DNA of 64,000 nucleotides, from the NCBI RefSeq assembly GCF_963576615.1, contig NC_088717.1:18834108-18898107 (forward strand), read 5' to 3'. A program made the position numbers and the translations under genes. Below, in pieces: positions 35,395 through 46,700 of the stretch. The DNA comes from Watersipora subatra. Lineage: Eukaryota > Bryozoa > Gymnolaemata > Cheilostomatida > Watersiporidae. Below the pieces are notes generated by a model. The model did not search any database. It had not been told where the DNA came from and saw nothing but the letters and a program-made list of their open reading frames with translations. Each line of letters begins with the position of its first letter. Within the stretch, counting starts at the first letter, position 1.

Positions 35395-38300
35395 GTAAGT
35401 TTTGTGTGCAATTTACGAGTAGCGTGCGTTGCATTTGTACTTATTTGATTCCCTGCTCAATGTTTTAGTTCTTTCCTTGAAATATTGTGCTTTGCTGTTC
35501 TTTAGCGTTTACTATTTTATTTCCTTGCATGGAGAGTGTTTACTTTCACATTTCGACTCCTCCTTGCATGGGGAGTGTTTACTTTCACATTTCGAGTCCT
35601 GTTGTACACAACCTCTGTCTCTGGTCATGTATTAACTTATGCCAGATGTGAAGTTATCAGCAATTCCAAGAAATGGCAGCTATGAAGAGAGTCGTGTTTG
35701 CAGTCTTTCCAACAGGACTTAGTCAGTACTCCAGGTATGTGCTAAACAGTTGTCTTAGCCACTCTTTTTTGCAATTCGACGCTTACAACCATTTTGTATT
35801 CTTGAAGCAATTGTTGTCTGGAGTTGTCATACTTATTTCTGGTATGTTTTAGTACATTATCAGTTTTATGCAGTTTATATGATGCGTGGTTGGAGGTGAT
35901 TAGCAAACATTTGACTAAATGGCTGACAGTGATCTAGCCATGTAAATGAAATACCATACTTTTCGGACTATAAACCGCACCCCTATATAAGCCGCATCTG
36001 CTTTATTTTCAAAAAACCGATAATAAAACAATACATTAGCTGCACCTTTGTATAGGCCGCAGAACTCAGGACGGTGCTTTTTAACACGACAACAACTTTG
36101 CTGTTTAAAACGGAACAGTGCCTAACGACCCTGTCTCATATTAACCGACGCTTTTTAACCTAGTGCCTAACGGAACAGTATCGTTAGGCATTGTTTCATT
36201 TTTTCTTTCACCGCTAGAGGGGCACTAACAGGAGATTCCGGTTAATGCGCCTTAGCGATGAAAGAAAAAGCCACAGAATAGCCGCACCCTTTATACAAGC
36301 CCCATGGCTCAAATCAGTGGAAAAAAGTAGCGGCTAATAGTCCGAAAGGTACGGTAACTCTGCCAAAAGTTTCAAATTTTGTCTTTTTATTATTTAATTA
36401 AAAACGATAGATTTCCGATGCCATCCAGTCTATTATAGTCAAAAAAGATTTAATATTTTTAACCTTTCACTAAACAACTATGGAGAAAGCGTAAATCAAA
36501 AATGCATATTTTTGATTGATTAATATAAAAGTACATCCTTTGCGATTGTGTTTTGATCATGCGTATAGTTGTACTAGCTACTCCATTTGTATTGTTTCTA
36601 AAGTAAATACTTCACTTCAATGCTTACTATAATAGCCACTCCATCTGGATGCCTTCTATAGTTACCAATCCGATTGGGTGCTTTCTAAAGTAGCCATTCC
36701 AAAGTGGTTTTTTCTAGAGTTGCGACCATTAATTATGTTTTTCAAGTTCATTCAGGTGATCAACTTAGGATTTTCCCCAAGACTTACTGATATATAGAGT
36801 CTGCTTTTGGCAGGGTTGGCTTCGAAAAGTATGGTTTAAACCAAGTGGATTTAAACCAAGTGGATTAAACCAGGTCTAAACCAGCCGAAAAAACCGGTTT
36901 TTTCATTACTTTTTGTGAAAAACATAATATTTTAAGCTCCTCGTGGTTCATGTGCGGTAGAAATACATTTATATGTAATTATCAGCTGTAGAAGTATATT
37001 TAGGACACAGTAGTAAATTGATGGCAGAGCTCAAGTTGAAACTACATGAAATCCTAGCACAACAATGACTTAGTGAATTTCATTTTCAATTGGTTTTATC
37101 AAGTGATATGATGATCTCTTTACTGATGAAATATAAAAACCATGTGAAATATACTAATCCAATCATCGTCTCTAATAATGAATAAATACTTTCTCAAGTC
37201 TGGCCAGTGAGAAAGGATTACTTATAATTAGAAATTAAAACAATAAAATTCTTTTGGGCAAAAGCTTTAAGTTTGCAAACTAATATTTCATTTGTTGGGC
37301 ACAAGCCAAACTAGTTGGATTGTTAGAATTCAGTTTATCAAGTTTTTATGTTTTGAAAAGTTAAAGTCGTGCCTCAAATTTCCAACATGCCTCGCAAACA
37401 GCATCCCGGGAGGCAGTTTTTCACTCGAACTGCAAAAGGCAAAGGTTTTATGGTAAAATGTAATAGGTGTGCTGTCGTAACGCGAGCTCACGCAGATAGG
37501 CTTAAAGCTCACGTTGCAAAATTTCAAGCTGAAAACACCAATCTAGACAGTGATGCTAGTATTCGGGTGATAGAAGTTGAGTCATCTGCCACTGCTCCAA
37601 ACACAGCAATGCATCTGCATTATGCTCTGCTCTACACTACCACATGACTAATCACTTGGATTAAAATTCCTACTTATGCATAGAGCTGTATGTAAAATAT
37701 TCACTTTATGTGATGAGATTTCTGTCCTGCATTTTATCGATCATGTTTGATTAAAGAAAGACTCATTCCGACATTTCCATGTTTTCTCTCTTTTTTCCCA
37801 TAACAACTCCCACAGTACCATCTTTAACAAATGATTCCACATATGTATGTTCAATACTCAATCATGCAGCTATAGTAAGTGATGTTAATTATACTTAAAA
37901 TTGCAAAAACCTTGGTAAAATTATAAAAACCGGTTTAAATCATAAAAACCGGTGTAAACCAAAAAACCGTGGTTTTTTCCAACCCTGGCTTTTGGCCATG
38001 AGTAGAACTCGCTTACTCCTAATTGATGGAATTTCGGCTTGTGAATATTCAGTTGACTTTATGTTAGATAAGTAGATAGCGTCCTCTTGACTCATTTGCT
38101 AAGATTACACAGTCTTTGTCATTATAGCAGTTGGGATTCATGTTCAGCTTTAGCCGATTTCTCGGTCACTTGTATGTCTCATCGTCTTTTGAAGAAACAA
38201 CTTAAAATCTATCCGATTGAAAAGTCGCTATATCAACAAGTTTCTTCCACCCGAGACGGAGCGAAAAGTTTGGAACACGTCCGACTTGCTGCGTATTGTT

Positions 38301-39414
38301 CCCAAAGCGGTGACCTCGAGGCCTAACATTCACAACCCCAAAGTTTTAGATTTGTGCCAGCGTCTCCAGGATCTCAGCTATGACTTTAAGGACATCGAAG
38401 GTCGTTGGCGGGAGCTGGTCAAGTACGATTGTCATCAAGTTACCAGCGCAACCCACAGCCTTGTGGCTGAAGGAAAATTGGTAGGTACCCGTTCCTCATA
38501 ATCATAGTGAAACATTCTTGCGAAATTTTACCAAATGCCACCTATTAGGGCAAAGCTCAAAATTTAGGTATACTAACATGTAATAAAATCTGCCGTATAC
38601 ATTTGCCAAGTGATTTTATCTGTTTCAGTTGACAGATGAGAACCTATTAAAAGGGCTGGAGAATTCCGTCTTGTCATACAGCCATAAGCAACTTTCTAGC
38701 CTGTCCTCCAGAGAGCAGCATATATCCATACTCGTCTCCCTTCTCAACAATTACAGGGCTACAGAAAAGTTATTAATTGATTTTCGAGAAAAACTTGCGC
38801 ATTACGAACTGTCAGATAGGATGTTTGTTGATGAATGCACACAGGCTATATATGTAGCCCATGTGCTGCTGGCGCATTTAGGCACCAGCGCTGACTCTAT
38901 CATGCAAGAGTACAACTGCCTGCTTGCTGTCGATATTTATCTTCTCCTGGATCGGCTCGATGATGTACGAGCCTTCGGAATTAAGAAGCCAAATGAAATT
39001 GTCAACTACATTCTAGGAATTTATATGAGGCCTTCGCGGCGGGCCATCAAGTCATACTCTACTAGAGCGGTTTTGCAGTTACTCGGTCTCTCTAGTGATG
39101 AAGCGGATAGCTTGGGTTTTAGCAAGGAAGCCATTCAATGCATCTTACACTCAGTGAACATAGAAACTGTTGAAGGAACTTATGATTATTTATTGAACTC
39201 GGGCTACACTCGGTTCGATATAGCTAGAGTGCCTTTCATTCTTGCGTTTTCAGCATGGCAGATTCGAGAATTGCTAGAGGATATCTCGGGTTCGACAATG
39301 AGTGAGTTTAATCATTTGACAGGAAAAACTGACAAGCTCAATTTTCTTGGCAGGTTGTTGGATGAATTATATGGCTCGAAGATGGAGAGATTTTACAGTT
39401 GGAAACTAGAGTGA
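35386..39414 (+). CDS. mTERF-family mitochondrial transcription factor
   Basis: mTERF proteins are helical-repeat DNA/RNA-binding factors that act on mitochondrial transcription or ribosome assembly. Proposed exons: 35386-35394 (ATG GCC AAC), 35661-35734, 38128-38480 and 38629-39414. The last exon (261 codons) gives the family call: it is all-helical, with repeated L/I-rich units such as VLQLLGLSSDEADSLGFSK and YLLNSGYTRFDIARVPFIL, the G-(Y/F)-x-x-x-D-I-x-x-(V/A)-P pattern of mTERF repeats. The predicted N-terminus (MANQFQEMAAMKRVVFAVF) has basic residues that could target mitochondria. Odd point: splicing from exon 2 enters exon 3 in a frame that stops at 38326, while the frame that continues into exon 4 is open only from 38193. 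Either a one-base discrepancy, a small unseen intron or an alternative start is involved. Which mTERF member it is cannot be said. Confidence 0.7.
35519..35600. repeat. ~40-bp direct duplication, 2 copies
   Basis: CCTTGCATGGAGAGTGTTTA and the following TTTCACATTTCGA are repeated once with minor changes, within the short first intron of the mTERF-like gene. Confidence 0.8.
35661..35734 (+). CDS. mTERF-like exon 2
   Basis: Acceptor GTTATCAG, donor CCAG before GTATGT (phase 2). Encodes QFQEMAAMKRVVFAVFPTGL then SQYS. An earlier acceptor at 35645 would run into an immediate stop, so the later one is preferred. Confidence 0.55.
35954..36354. mobile_element. TIR element (MITE), 401 bp, TA flanks
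   Basis: Left end CCATACTTTTCGGACTATAA and right end, in reverse complement, CCGTACCTTTCGGACTATTA, with TA on both sides. The interior has AAGCCGCA/TGCGGCTT-like internal repeats. The same terminal motif (GGACTATAA) bounds the larger element at 57845-60412. Lies in the second intron of the mTERF-like gene. Confidence 0.75.
36811..37987. mobile_element. hAT element with BED-finger remnant, 1.18 kb
   Basis: Ends CAGGGTTGG and CCAACCCTG, flanked by a perfect 8-bp duplication GCTTTTGG (36803-36810 and 37988-37995), diagnostic of hAT transposons. Subterminal sequence is rich in AAACCGGTTT/GGTTTAAACC. It contains a 92-codon frame (37369-37647) encoding a BED-type zinc-finger-like segment. The catalytic and dimerisation domains are absent, so it is non-autonomous. 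Confidence 0.88.
37369..37647 (+). pseudogene. Truncated hAT transposase N-terminus (BED-like finger)
   Basis: Open frame within the hAT element. MPRKQHPGRQFFTRTAKGKG leads into VKCNRCAVVTRAHADRLKAH, a Cys-x2-Cys...His arrangement as in BED zinc fingers of hAT transposases, followed by an Asp/Glu-rich linker and a stop. The rest of the transposase is missing. Small fragments like this are usually inert, though an expressed DNA-binding peptide cannot be excluded from sequence. Confidence 0.6.
38128..38480 (+). CDS. mTERF-like exon 3 (frame unresolved)
   Basis: The acceptor is tandem (TAGCAG), so splicing could occur at 38128 or 38131 with one Ser difference. The spliced frame reads SWDSCSALADFSVTC, then MSHRLLKKQLKIYPIEKSLY, and stops at 38326. 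The frame that reaches the donor TTG before GTAGGT reads NIHNPKVLDLCQRLQDLSYD and continues as WRELVKYDCHQVTSATHSLV. The downstream frame looks like genuine helical repeat. The changeover must fall between 38193 and 38326. Confidence 0.5.
38629..39414 (+). CDS. mTERF-like exon 4 (main repeat region)
   Basis: Acceptor TGTTTCAG, 262 codons including TGA. Begins LTDENLLKGLENSVLSYSHK and ends MERFYSWKLE. Helical throughout with several mTERF-like ~30-residue units. A candidate AATAAA lies at 39823-39828, about 410 nt after the stop. Confidence 0.8.
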   Translation: MTDENLLKGLENSVLSYSHKQLSSLSSREQHISILVSLLNNYRATEKLLIDFREKLAHYELSDRMFVDECTQAIYVAHVLLAHLGTSADSIMQEYNCLLAVDIYLLLDRLDDVRAFGIKKPNEIVNYILGIYMRPSRRAIKSYSTRAVLQLLGLSSDEADSLGFSKEAIQCILHSVNIETVEGTYDYLLNSGYTRFDIARVPFILAFSAWQIRELLEDISGSTMSEFNHLTGKTDKLNFLGRLLDELYGSKMERFYSWKLE

Positions 39415-39822
39415 TGACGTATCTTAGAAATTTGTTTAAAGAAATTTATTTTTATATCAAATATCTGTTAAAAAATAATTCAGATGTACAGAAACAGCGT
39501 TTACTTTCTAGTCTTGTAAATATAAAAAAGGTCCAGGAGACAGTCAGTAGTGAGCGCACAACTCTCAAATTTATTCCCTGCACTTATTAGAATGTAGTAA
39601 CATGTTGTGCTACTTGGTGTTGGTTCACTCTCATTCATTTTCTGTTGCTACCCAAGACACTCACTTCTTCCTATCTTTCTGTGTAGTCATGAATCAATTG
39701 TCGACCATTGCTCTGGATGTTACAACAGGCGTGGAAGCTTTATTGCACTCTATTGATCATTTTTGTCTGAGTTAACCAAAAGATTTGAACATCTCTCATG
39801 CAGGTAATATTTGTATCATTTC

Positions 39823-39828
39823 AATAAA
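39823..39828 (+). promoter_or_regulatory. Candidate polyadenylation signal of mTERF-like gene
   Basis: AATAAA about 410 nt downstream of the TGA, before the next gene's first detectable exon. Confidence 0.4.
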
Positions 39829-40608
39829 GTTAAGAAAATAAATAGAGCCAAGGTTGAAACGCAGAGCATAATGTGTATCATTATTCTATTTATAATGAGC
39901 TGTATTGAGGAAAGCCACAACATATGCTGGTGCTACTGGGAATGCTGTAAGACAATTACATGTATAAAGCTAACACGGGAGTGTTCTCCAAATACCTAAG
40001 TTTTTCGAGCAATTTCACAAATATTTTATAAATGGATTACTGGTATTTACATATATAATGTAAAATAATGTCAATATTCAGGTTGTTTTTGCGTTTATAT
40101 GCTACAGCTGGTTACGCATGCTACTAGCATCTTGCACTGCATGCTCATTTAGCAAGTGTTAATCATGTGGTGTTATATTGTAACCGTGTGCTATTTTAGC
40201 GTGTTGTTTGCATAATTATTTCCCATCACGATGTGTCATTCCGTTGGGCTGTTCTACTTGCAGCTAAAATGGTCTCTTATGTTTATTGGAATGGTAGTAC
40301 TGTAGTTAATGTATATTGAGTGAAAAAGACGCTATCACATGTTTATGTAGATTAAGCAAGTTTAGAGTTGCAGCATATTTGTGAACTATCAATGTTTTAT
40401 GGTGCTTTTTTCTATTAATAACATAGGTAATCATTGATGGTTGCATTATTAATCTTGAATACTAATTTGTTAAAAGTTGAGTTCTAACTGTGCTGTGTGT
40501 TGTATCAATTTATGGTTTAGTGCTTTTATCAATTTATGGTTGAATTGCGGGAGTTATCCTTTTTCATAAGCAGTCAGGCTCATTCAATGTCAATTATTTT
40601 GTTACTAG

Positions 40609-40711
40609 TTTGAAGATGGTAGATGGAGGATAAGGGAAGAGCAGCTCCACAACTCTTACAGCACAACTGAAGATGCACCTGAAAACTTAGTCATCAGTTC
40701 AGAGATAAAAT
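40609..40711 (+). CDS. SOCS-box-like gene, first detected exon
   Basis: Acceptor GTTACTAG, donor AAAT before GTATGT (phase 1). The only open frame encodes FEDGRWRIREEQLHNSYSTT and EDAPENLVISSEIK. It joins to 41159 (T plus AT gives Tyr). Confidence 0.6.
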
Positions 40712-43700
40712 GTATGTTTGCAGAGAGAGCCTTGACCTCTCCTTACTGACATGCGCAGGATTTTTATACTGCTGCAGCATTAGGAAAATTTGTTAATAAT
40801 ATTTGACAAGCCCACAGGACTAAGGGCATCACAAAGTAGCTAGTCTCATAAAAAACTAACAACATATATGCCGGGTAATATGTTTTTCAACAGTTGTGAG
40901 CAGAAAATTCTATTACTGTTGGAGTTGTTTGATTTTTTAACAATAGTGGAAAACTCCAAATGTCGAAATTTTATAAAGTTTTGGAAATGCTTTTTAACTA
41001 ATTGTAACATTTGACACATGTTTTTTAACTACTTGACCAATTTATAAAATAAATATAAAAAAGATGAACGCATTTGCATTTTCAGACGCCATATTGTTTG
41101 AACAGCCTCTGTGTGTCATCTGTAGGACGTGGTAATCATGCTGAAAGTCATTTTACAGATAAACCTTGCTCAGTTAGCCCAAACATATGTCGGGTGTACA
41201 GAGTGGACAACCTTTATGGAATAAGGCAGTTTATACAGATTCCATGGTGGTTTACGAATGCCCGTATTCATTCCGTTCACCCTTTAGATCAAGGCACTCT
41301 CCTGTATATCATGGGGCGTGATGTGGTCAAAGGAGAAGATATGGTTATAATGTAAGTGTTAAAAATGGTTCTCACTCTTGTCTGCGCAATAACTATGTGA
41401 ATGCCCGGCATTGCACAAGTAATAAACAAGATTGTGCACAGAAAATTATTTTTGCTCAACATATACAACATTTACCATTCTAACTTTTAAATGAAGGTGT
41501 TTGTTAGTTCTGTGTGGGCTATGAGTTTAATTAAGTTTATGATATATATATATAGGGGGGACAGGGGCTAGCTGGGCCAAAATTCATTCTTTTAGCTCTC
41601 CCTGGCATGTGTTTATACTTACTGAGTAAAACTTGTGATTGGCTCACGCTAATATATGTTGCCAACTTATATCTACAGTAAGGATTTGTAGACCAAGCAA
41701 TGCTAAAATTCTGTAGGCAAATTTCATAGTTTTGTCAGCTGTTTCACGGTGCCCCACACCATGTAAGTTTTCAATACACATTGTATTTGGTGCTAGCCTG
41801 TCTAAAAAAACTGTTGTTTTACGGAGTTGTCCCCATCGAGCGGAGCGAGCAAAACAACAGCTTGTCACAATACGCACTGCCCATGATGCATCAGCTGCAC
41901 TGACAAGGAGTTGTTCTTTTCCATCTATGCGGCTTGGCTGTGATGTTATTTCGGTCGCTCCATTGGTAATCATAGCGGATTTAACCCATAAGTTTATGTA
42001 GAAAAAATACGATACAAACTTTGAACCAGACACCAGTCTCTTCGGTAAACTTTAGTAGAACTTAGGAACTTAGGCAACAACAGCAACTAAACATGTTGCT
42101 ATTTGTGCGCTCATTCAGTTTTATTTTTATTTTTGTATTAGTCAGTTTTATTTGTCCTTATTGATTTTATTTTTAATTCATTTTATTCTTAAGTTCTACT
42201 GAATGTTACCGCAGAGTCTGATCTCTGGTTAAACGTTTTTATCTTAGTTTTTTCGACATAAACATTTGGGCTAAATCCAATAGAGGTGACCGAAATAACA
42301 TCGCAGCCAAGCCGCATAGAGGGAAGGGAACAACTCCCTTCCAGTGCAGCTGATACATCAGGTGCAGTGCGTATTGTGACAAGCTGTTGTTTTGCTCGCT
42401 CCGCTCGCCGATGGACAACTCCGCAAAAACAACAGTTTGTCAAGACAGGCTAAGTTGATGCCTAACCTAAAACATGTTACTTTCATGGCCAAACAAAATA
42501 GCTCTTTGGAAACATGAAATATTCCGCTCTGCGTTGAAAGCAAATAAGTGTTATGTGGCTGACAATCAATTGACTTCACTACCAAAAACTTTGAAAAGGC
42601 GATAATTTGATTCATGTTGAACAGTCATTGGTCAATTGGTGTTCTAAAAATACTTATTGTTATGCAAGATATCTTTGAAATGGGTTTTAATGGTTATAAA
42701 TATTTGAAAGTTGCTATCTAGTTGTGGTAGCTTTATTAGGCAATAGCATTGTGTCTCACATAAAAAATGGATTCTGATGGCTCTTTTAGTCATAAATATA
42801 AATCTCAGCGTTTGCCTGTTAGGCTGTTGTCCGAATGTCCAGTTATAGCGGTTAAAGTCTAGCAACAAAAAATCCCCATTGCACTGGATTTGAACTCAGA
42901 ACTCAGAATCTTTGCCGAGACGTCCACGGTATATTACACTATACTATCCTTGCCATACTCTAGAATAATTATTCACATATTTGTGCAGCACAATTGCAAC
43001 AAACCGCACATACTTATGCAGCCTACTAGCAAGCCATTTATAAGCAATTGACAATTATAAGCAAGCAGACAGCTTACGGCACGGCTCTTTTACCAGCTTA
43101 AGTTACTAGCTTAAGTTACTCAAATTCATTGGGTAAAAAAACTTAGCCAAGGCAAACTAAATTTTGCAACTAACGCTAAAAAAAATTCAAAAACTTTTTT
43201 ATTACCCGCGCAACGCTGGGCATTCATCTAGTCATAAATATCTTAAGAGTATGTTGCGGATAAGATTGCTATTGCTTTATAGATGGTCAACGATACGGGA
43301 CAGATATGGCCTCCCATCTATTGTTACCAAAGAGCAACTTATTCGTTACATGTGTGACGCCAATTGGTTCATTCAGTATGCCTCTGCCATGTACTACACC
43401 AACTTCCCAGGTCAAGGTCTTCAGGTAAGATTGGAGTTGCAGTCGTCCTTATCAGCTACTTAGTTCTAGATAACGGTTGGTCAGTGCTGACTAGCTGTGA
43501 CCTTTCTACTCACATAGGATTAGACCGAGAATGTTAGACTGCAGATATCGCTTTCCCGATAAGTCATAAAAGCACTAATTTGTTCTTGAGCTGAGAGAAA
43601 AAAATGTGATGTTTAGTACTTTGCAACACAGGTGTCCTTTAGCGGGGATATTGCCGAAGCCGAGACCGGGCCGTAGTCTACACACACAAAAGAAACAACA

Positions 43701-46700
43701 AAGGTCCACGTAGTTATGAGCAAAAACAAAAGTATCCACCCAAATATCTCACCAATCCAATGAGCAGCACACACAAAAACTAAACCAATTGACTGAGCCA
43801 CACATCATGTCAAAATATTCCAAGTTTCAAGTCATGTCTTGCACAACTCACCTTATGGTTTGTCAAAACTTGTCCCAAAGTCCCTATTAATCTGAGACTG
43901 TCCAATATGTTTTAGAAATGGTCGCCGCTAGCCTAGTCTAACGTCGTGATTCAACATCTTAGTAACTATCGGGGCATTGCTGAGTGCTCCCCATCTTTTT
44001 GAGTCTCTTAAGCATGCAAGAACCAATCAAAATCGGGTTAACACTCTTGTAAACAAAACTTAAGAGGGACTCAAAAGGATCGGGAGCACTCAGCAATGCC
44101 CCGATAGTTACTAAGATGTTGAATCAGGACGTTAGGCTAGGCTAGCGGCGACCATTTCTAAAACAGATATTGGACAGTCTCAAATTAATAGGGACTTTGG
44201 GACAAGTTTTGACAAACCATAAGGTGAGTTGTGCAAGACATGACTTGAAACTTGGAATATTTTGACATGATGGGTGGCTCAGTCGATTGATTTAGTTTTT
44301 GTGTGTGCTGCTCATCGGATTGGTGAGATATTTGGGTGGATACTTTTGTTTTTGCTCATAACTACGTGGACCTTTGTTGTTTTTTGTGTGTGTAGACTAC
44401 AGCCCGGTCTCGGCTTCGGCAATATCCCCGCTAAATGACACCTGTGCTTTGCAATGTGTACTTTAGTTGTCACACTCATCATGATTGGCTACCAAATGCA
44501 TTCTGATTGGTCGGCGCTGATTCAATTTCAACGGCTTTCAATCTAATTTTCAAAGTTTTTATATTATTAGGGTTGCTTTCGATTTGCACTACTTATGCAT
44601 CTCTTATCAGCTGAGATTCGTCTACTCATGCATGTGTTTTAAATCAAAGTTCACCCAGATAAGTGTGTGTTCCTGCAGCCCTATGTCTTATTCGTGTGAA
44701 ATTATTGTGTCGTGATCCTTTTTGTTTTAGCTTTACACTGTTTTTACGCCTTACTTTTTAGCTTTTTATTATGGTTGCTTTAGAGTTGTCTGCTCATGCA
44801 TCTTTCATCTGCTTTGATTTGTCTACTCATCGTATTGTACTCACTATTGTGCTATTGTATTCACTTTTTGCTCTAGCTTTACACAGTTGTTCCATCAGAC
44901 TATATTCGAGATGTGAGGTATGACTCAGCTCACCTTCTTTACGAGGTTTGTAATACATACACGATTATCTATACCGGAGTTGTGTTTGCTTGATCACATT
45001 TATCTATATTGGAGTTGTGTTTGCTTGATTTCAATTTTGTATCTATGACAAACTGTGCTCCATTCTGCAGTTTGACCTTTTGAGAAACAGTTGCAAATGT
45101 AGCCATGAGATGGTGTCATCTCACCTCAGCCCTATAGTCCACCGCCAACTCTACATATTCATTGGCTTTTTTGAAGATCGTCTGACTGTCAGGTATGCGC
45201 TACTCAACCTGGGCAAGGTCGCTAATCATCTTAAAGGCTGATATGTAGTTAATATTACTTTTTGGGTCAAGTCTAATATAGATTATTTAAGTTGAGTTAA
45301 CTTGCACAAAATTTCAGTTGGCTTCTTCAGAAAGTATCTGTGTTTTGTTATCATTTGTGATTGGTTCTGATGTTGCAAATGTTCTGACTGCCAGCATGTT
45401 TCAACATTAAAATCAACAAAACTTGATCACGGATTGAAACACTCAGAAAAAAATACATTTTCAAAAATGACATCATGATAGTCATGTTTCCTGTTTGTCC
45501 CTCTCGTAATGACATCAGCTATTGTGTTCAAGTTGCAGTGTTACACATCTCTATTGACATATATTATATTTTGTATTTGCTCAGGATTGTTAAAATATAA
45601 CTTCAAATATCGCTTTAGATACATTTCTATAAAGGTTTCAAAAATTTATGATTAGGTTGTTTAGAAATTGTCTGATCTTACCCTATTAATGCTTTCTCTA
45701 CTAGCATATGTACATTGTAGGCCTACATAGTTTATATATAAACTAATAATTCTGTTGGGTTGCCCTGTGTGGTTGATTCCAACTATTCTTCGGTTTGTGT
45801 AGCAATTTTGACGATCGAACATGTTGCAAAAAGTATTGATCATAGAATATAGTCAGTCCTGGGGTATTGATCCAAAATTTGCCACAAAGTAGTAGAGCGT
45901 TGTAAAACAGTCACTGTGACATACTACAATGTTCAAGCAATAAAATAGTTTTACAAACATTAAAAGTGGAAAATGAAAGAAGAACAAAACGTAATCACAA
46001 ATTTTCGCAAGTTTGCAATACATACTATCGTCCTTGACAACGGCTGGAGGTATTGTTTGAATTTTCATCGATGCTGAGTAGATGTCGAAGAATTGATTAA
46101 AACGGTTGCTTTTGGGAAGTAGCCTGGACAAGCCGAAAATACCATAATTTTAACTTTTAGCAACTGGTCTTGCGGAAGGGATGACTATAAGATCTGACAG
46201 AGCAGTTTAAGCTATAGTTACAGACTTTATTATTATTACATTATTAACACTTTAGACTTTAATCTTAAGATTTCTTTGGCCTAATTTTAGTCAGTAGTGC
46301 AGTGTGAACACGTTCATTAAAGATGAACATCATTTGCGATTGATTGTTTTTGATGTTTGGGGGATCCGACTGCCAGGATGTTTTAAGATAAAAATTGACA
46401 AAACTTGATCACGGCTAAAAAGGCGCAAATGAAGCGAAAGTGTGATTATGACATCTATAGTTGCAAAGAGACCGACAGAATAGAGACACGTAATGATGGA
46501 ACTTGAACACAATAGCTGATATTAGCTATAGCAACTAGTGATGTCATTTTAGAACGTATTTTTCTTCTGAGCATTTTTTAGCAGGTTTTGTCAATTTCAA
46601 TCTTGAAACATCTTGGCTGTCAGATCACCTGAAATGTTAAAAACAATCACAAATAATAGAACAATACAGATACTTTCTAATAAAATCTATTAAATTTGGT

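Noticed and set aside
41074-41158. 5' extension of the SOCS-box-like exon from an acceptor at 41085
   Set aside because: It is out of phase with the exon ending at 40711 or runs into a stop; the acceptor at 41158 joins cleanly.
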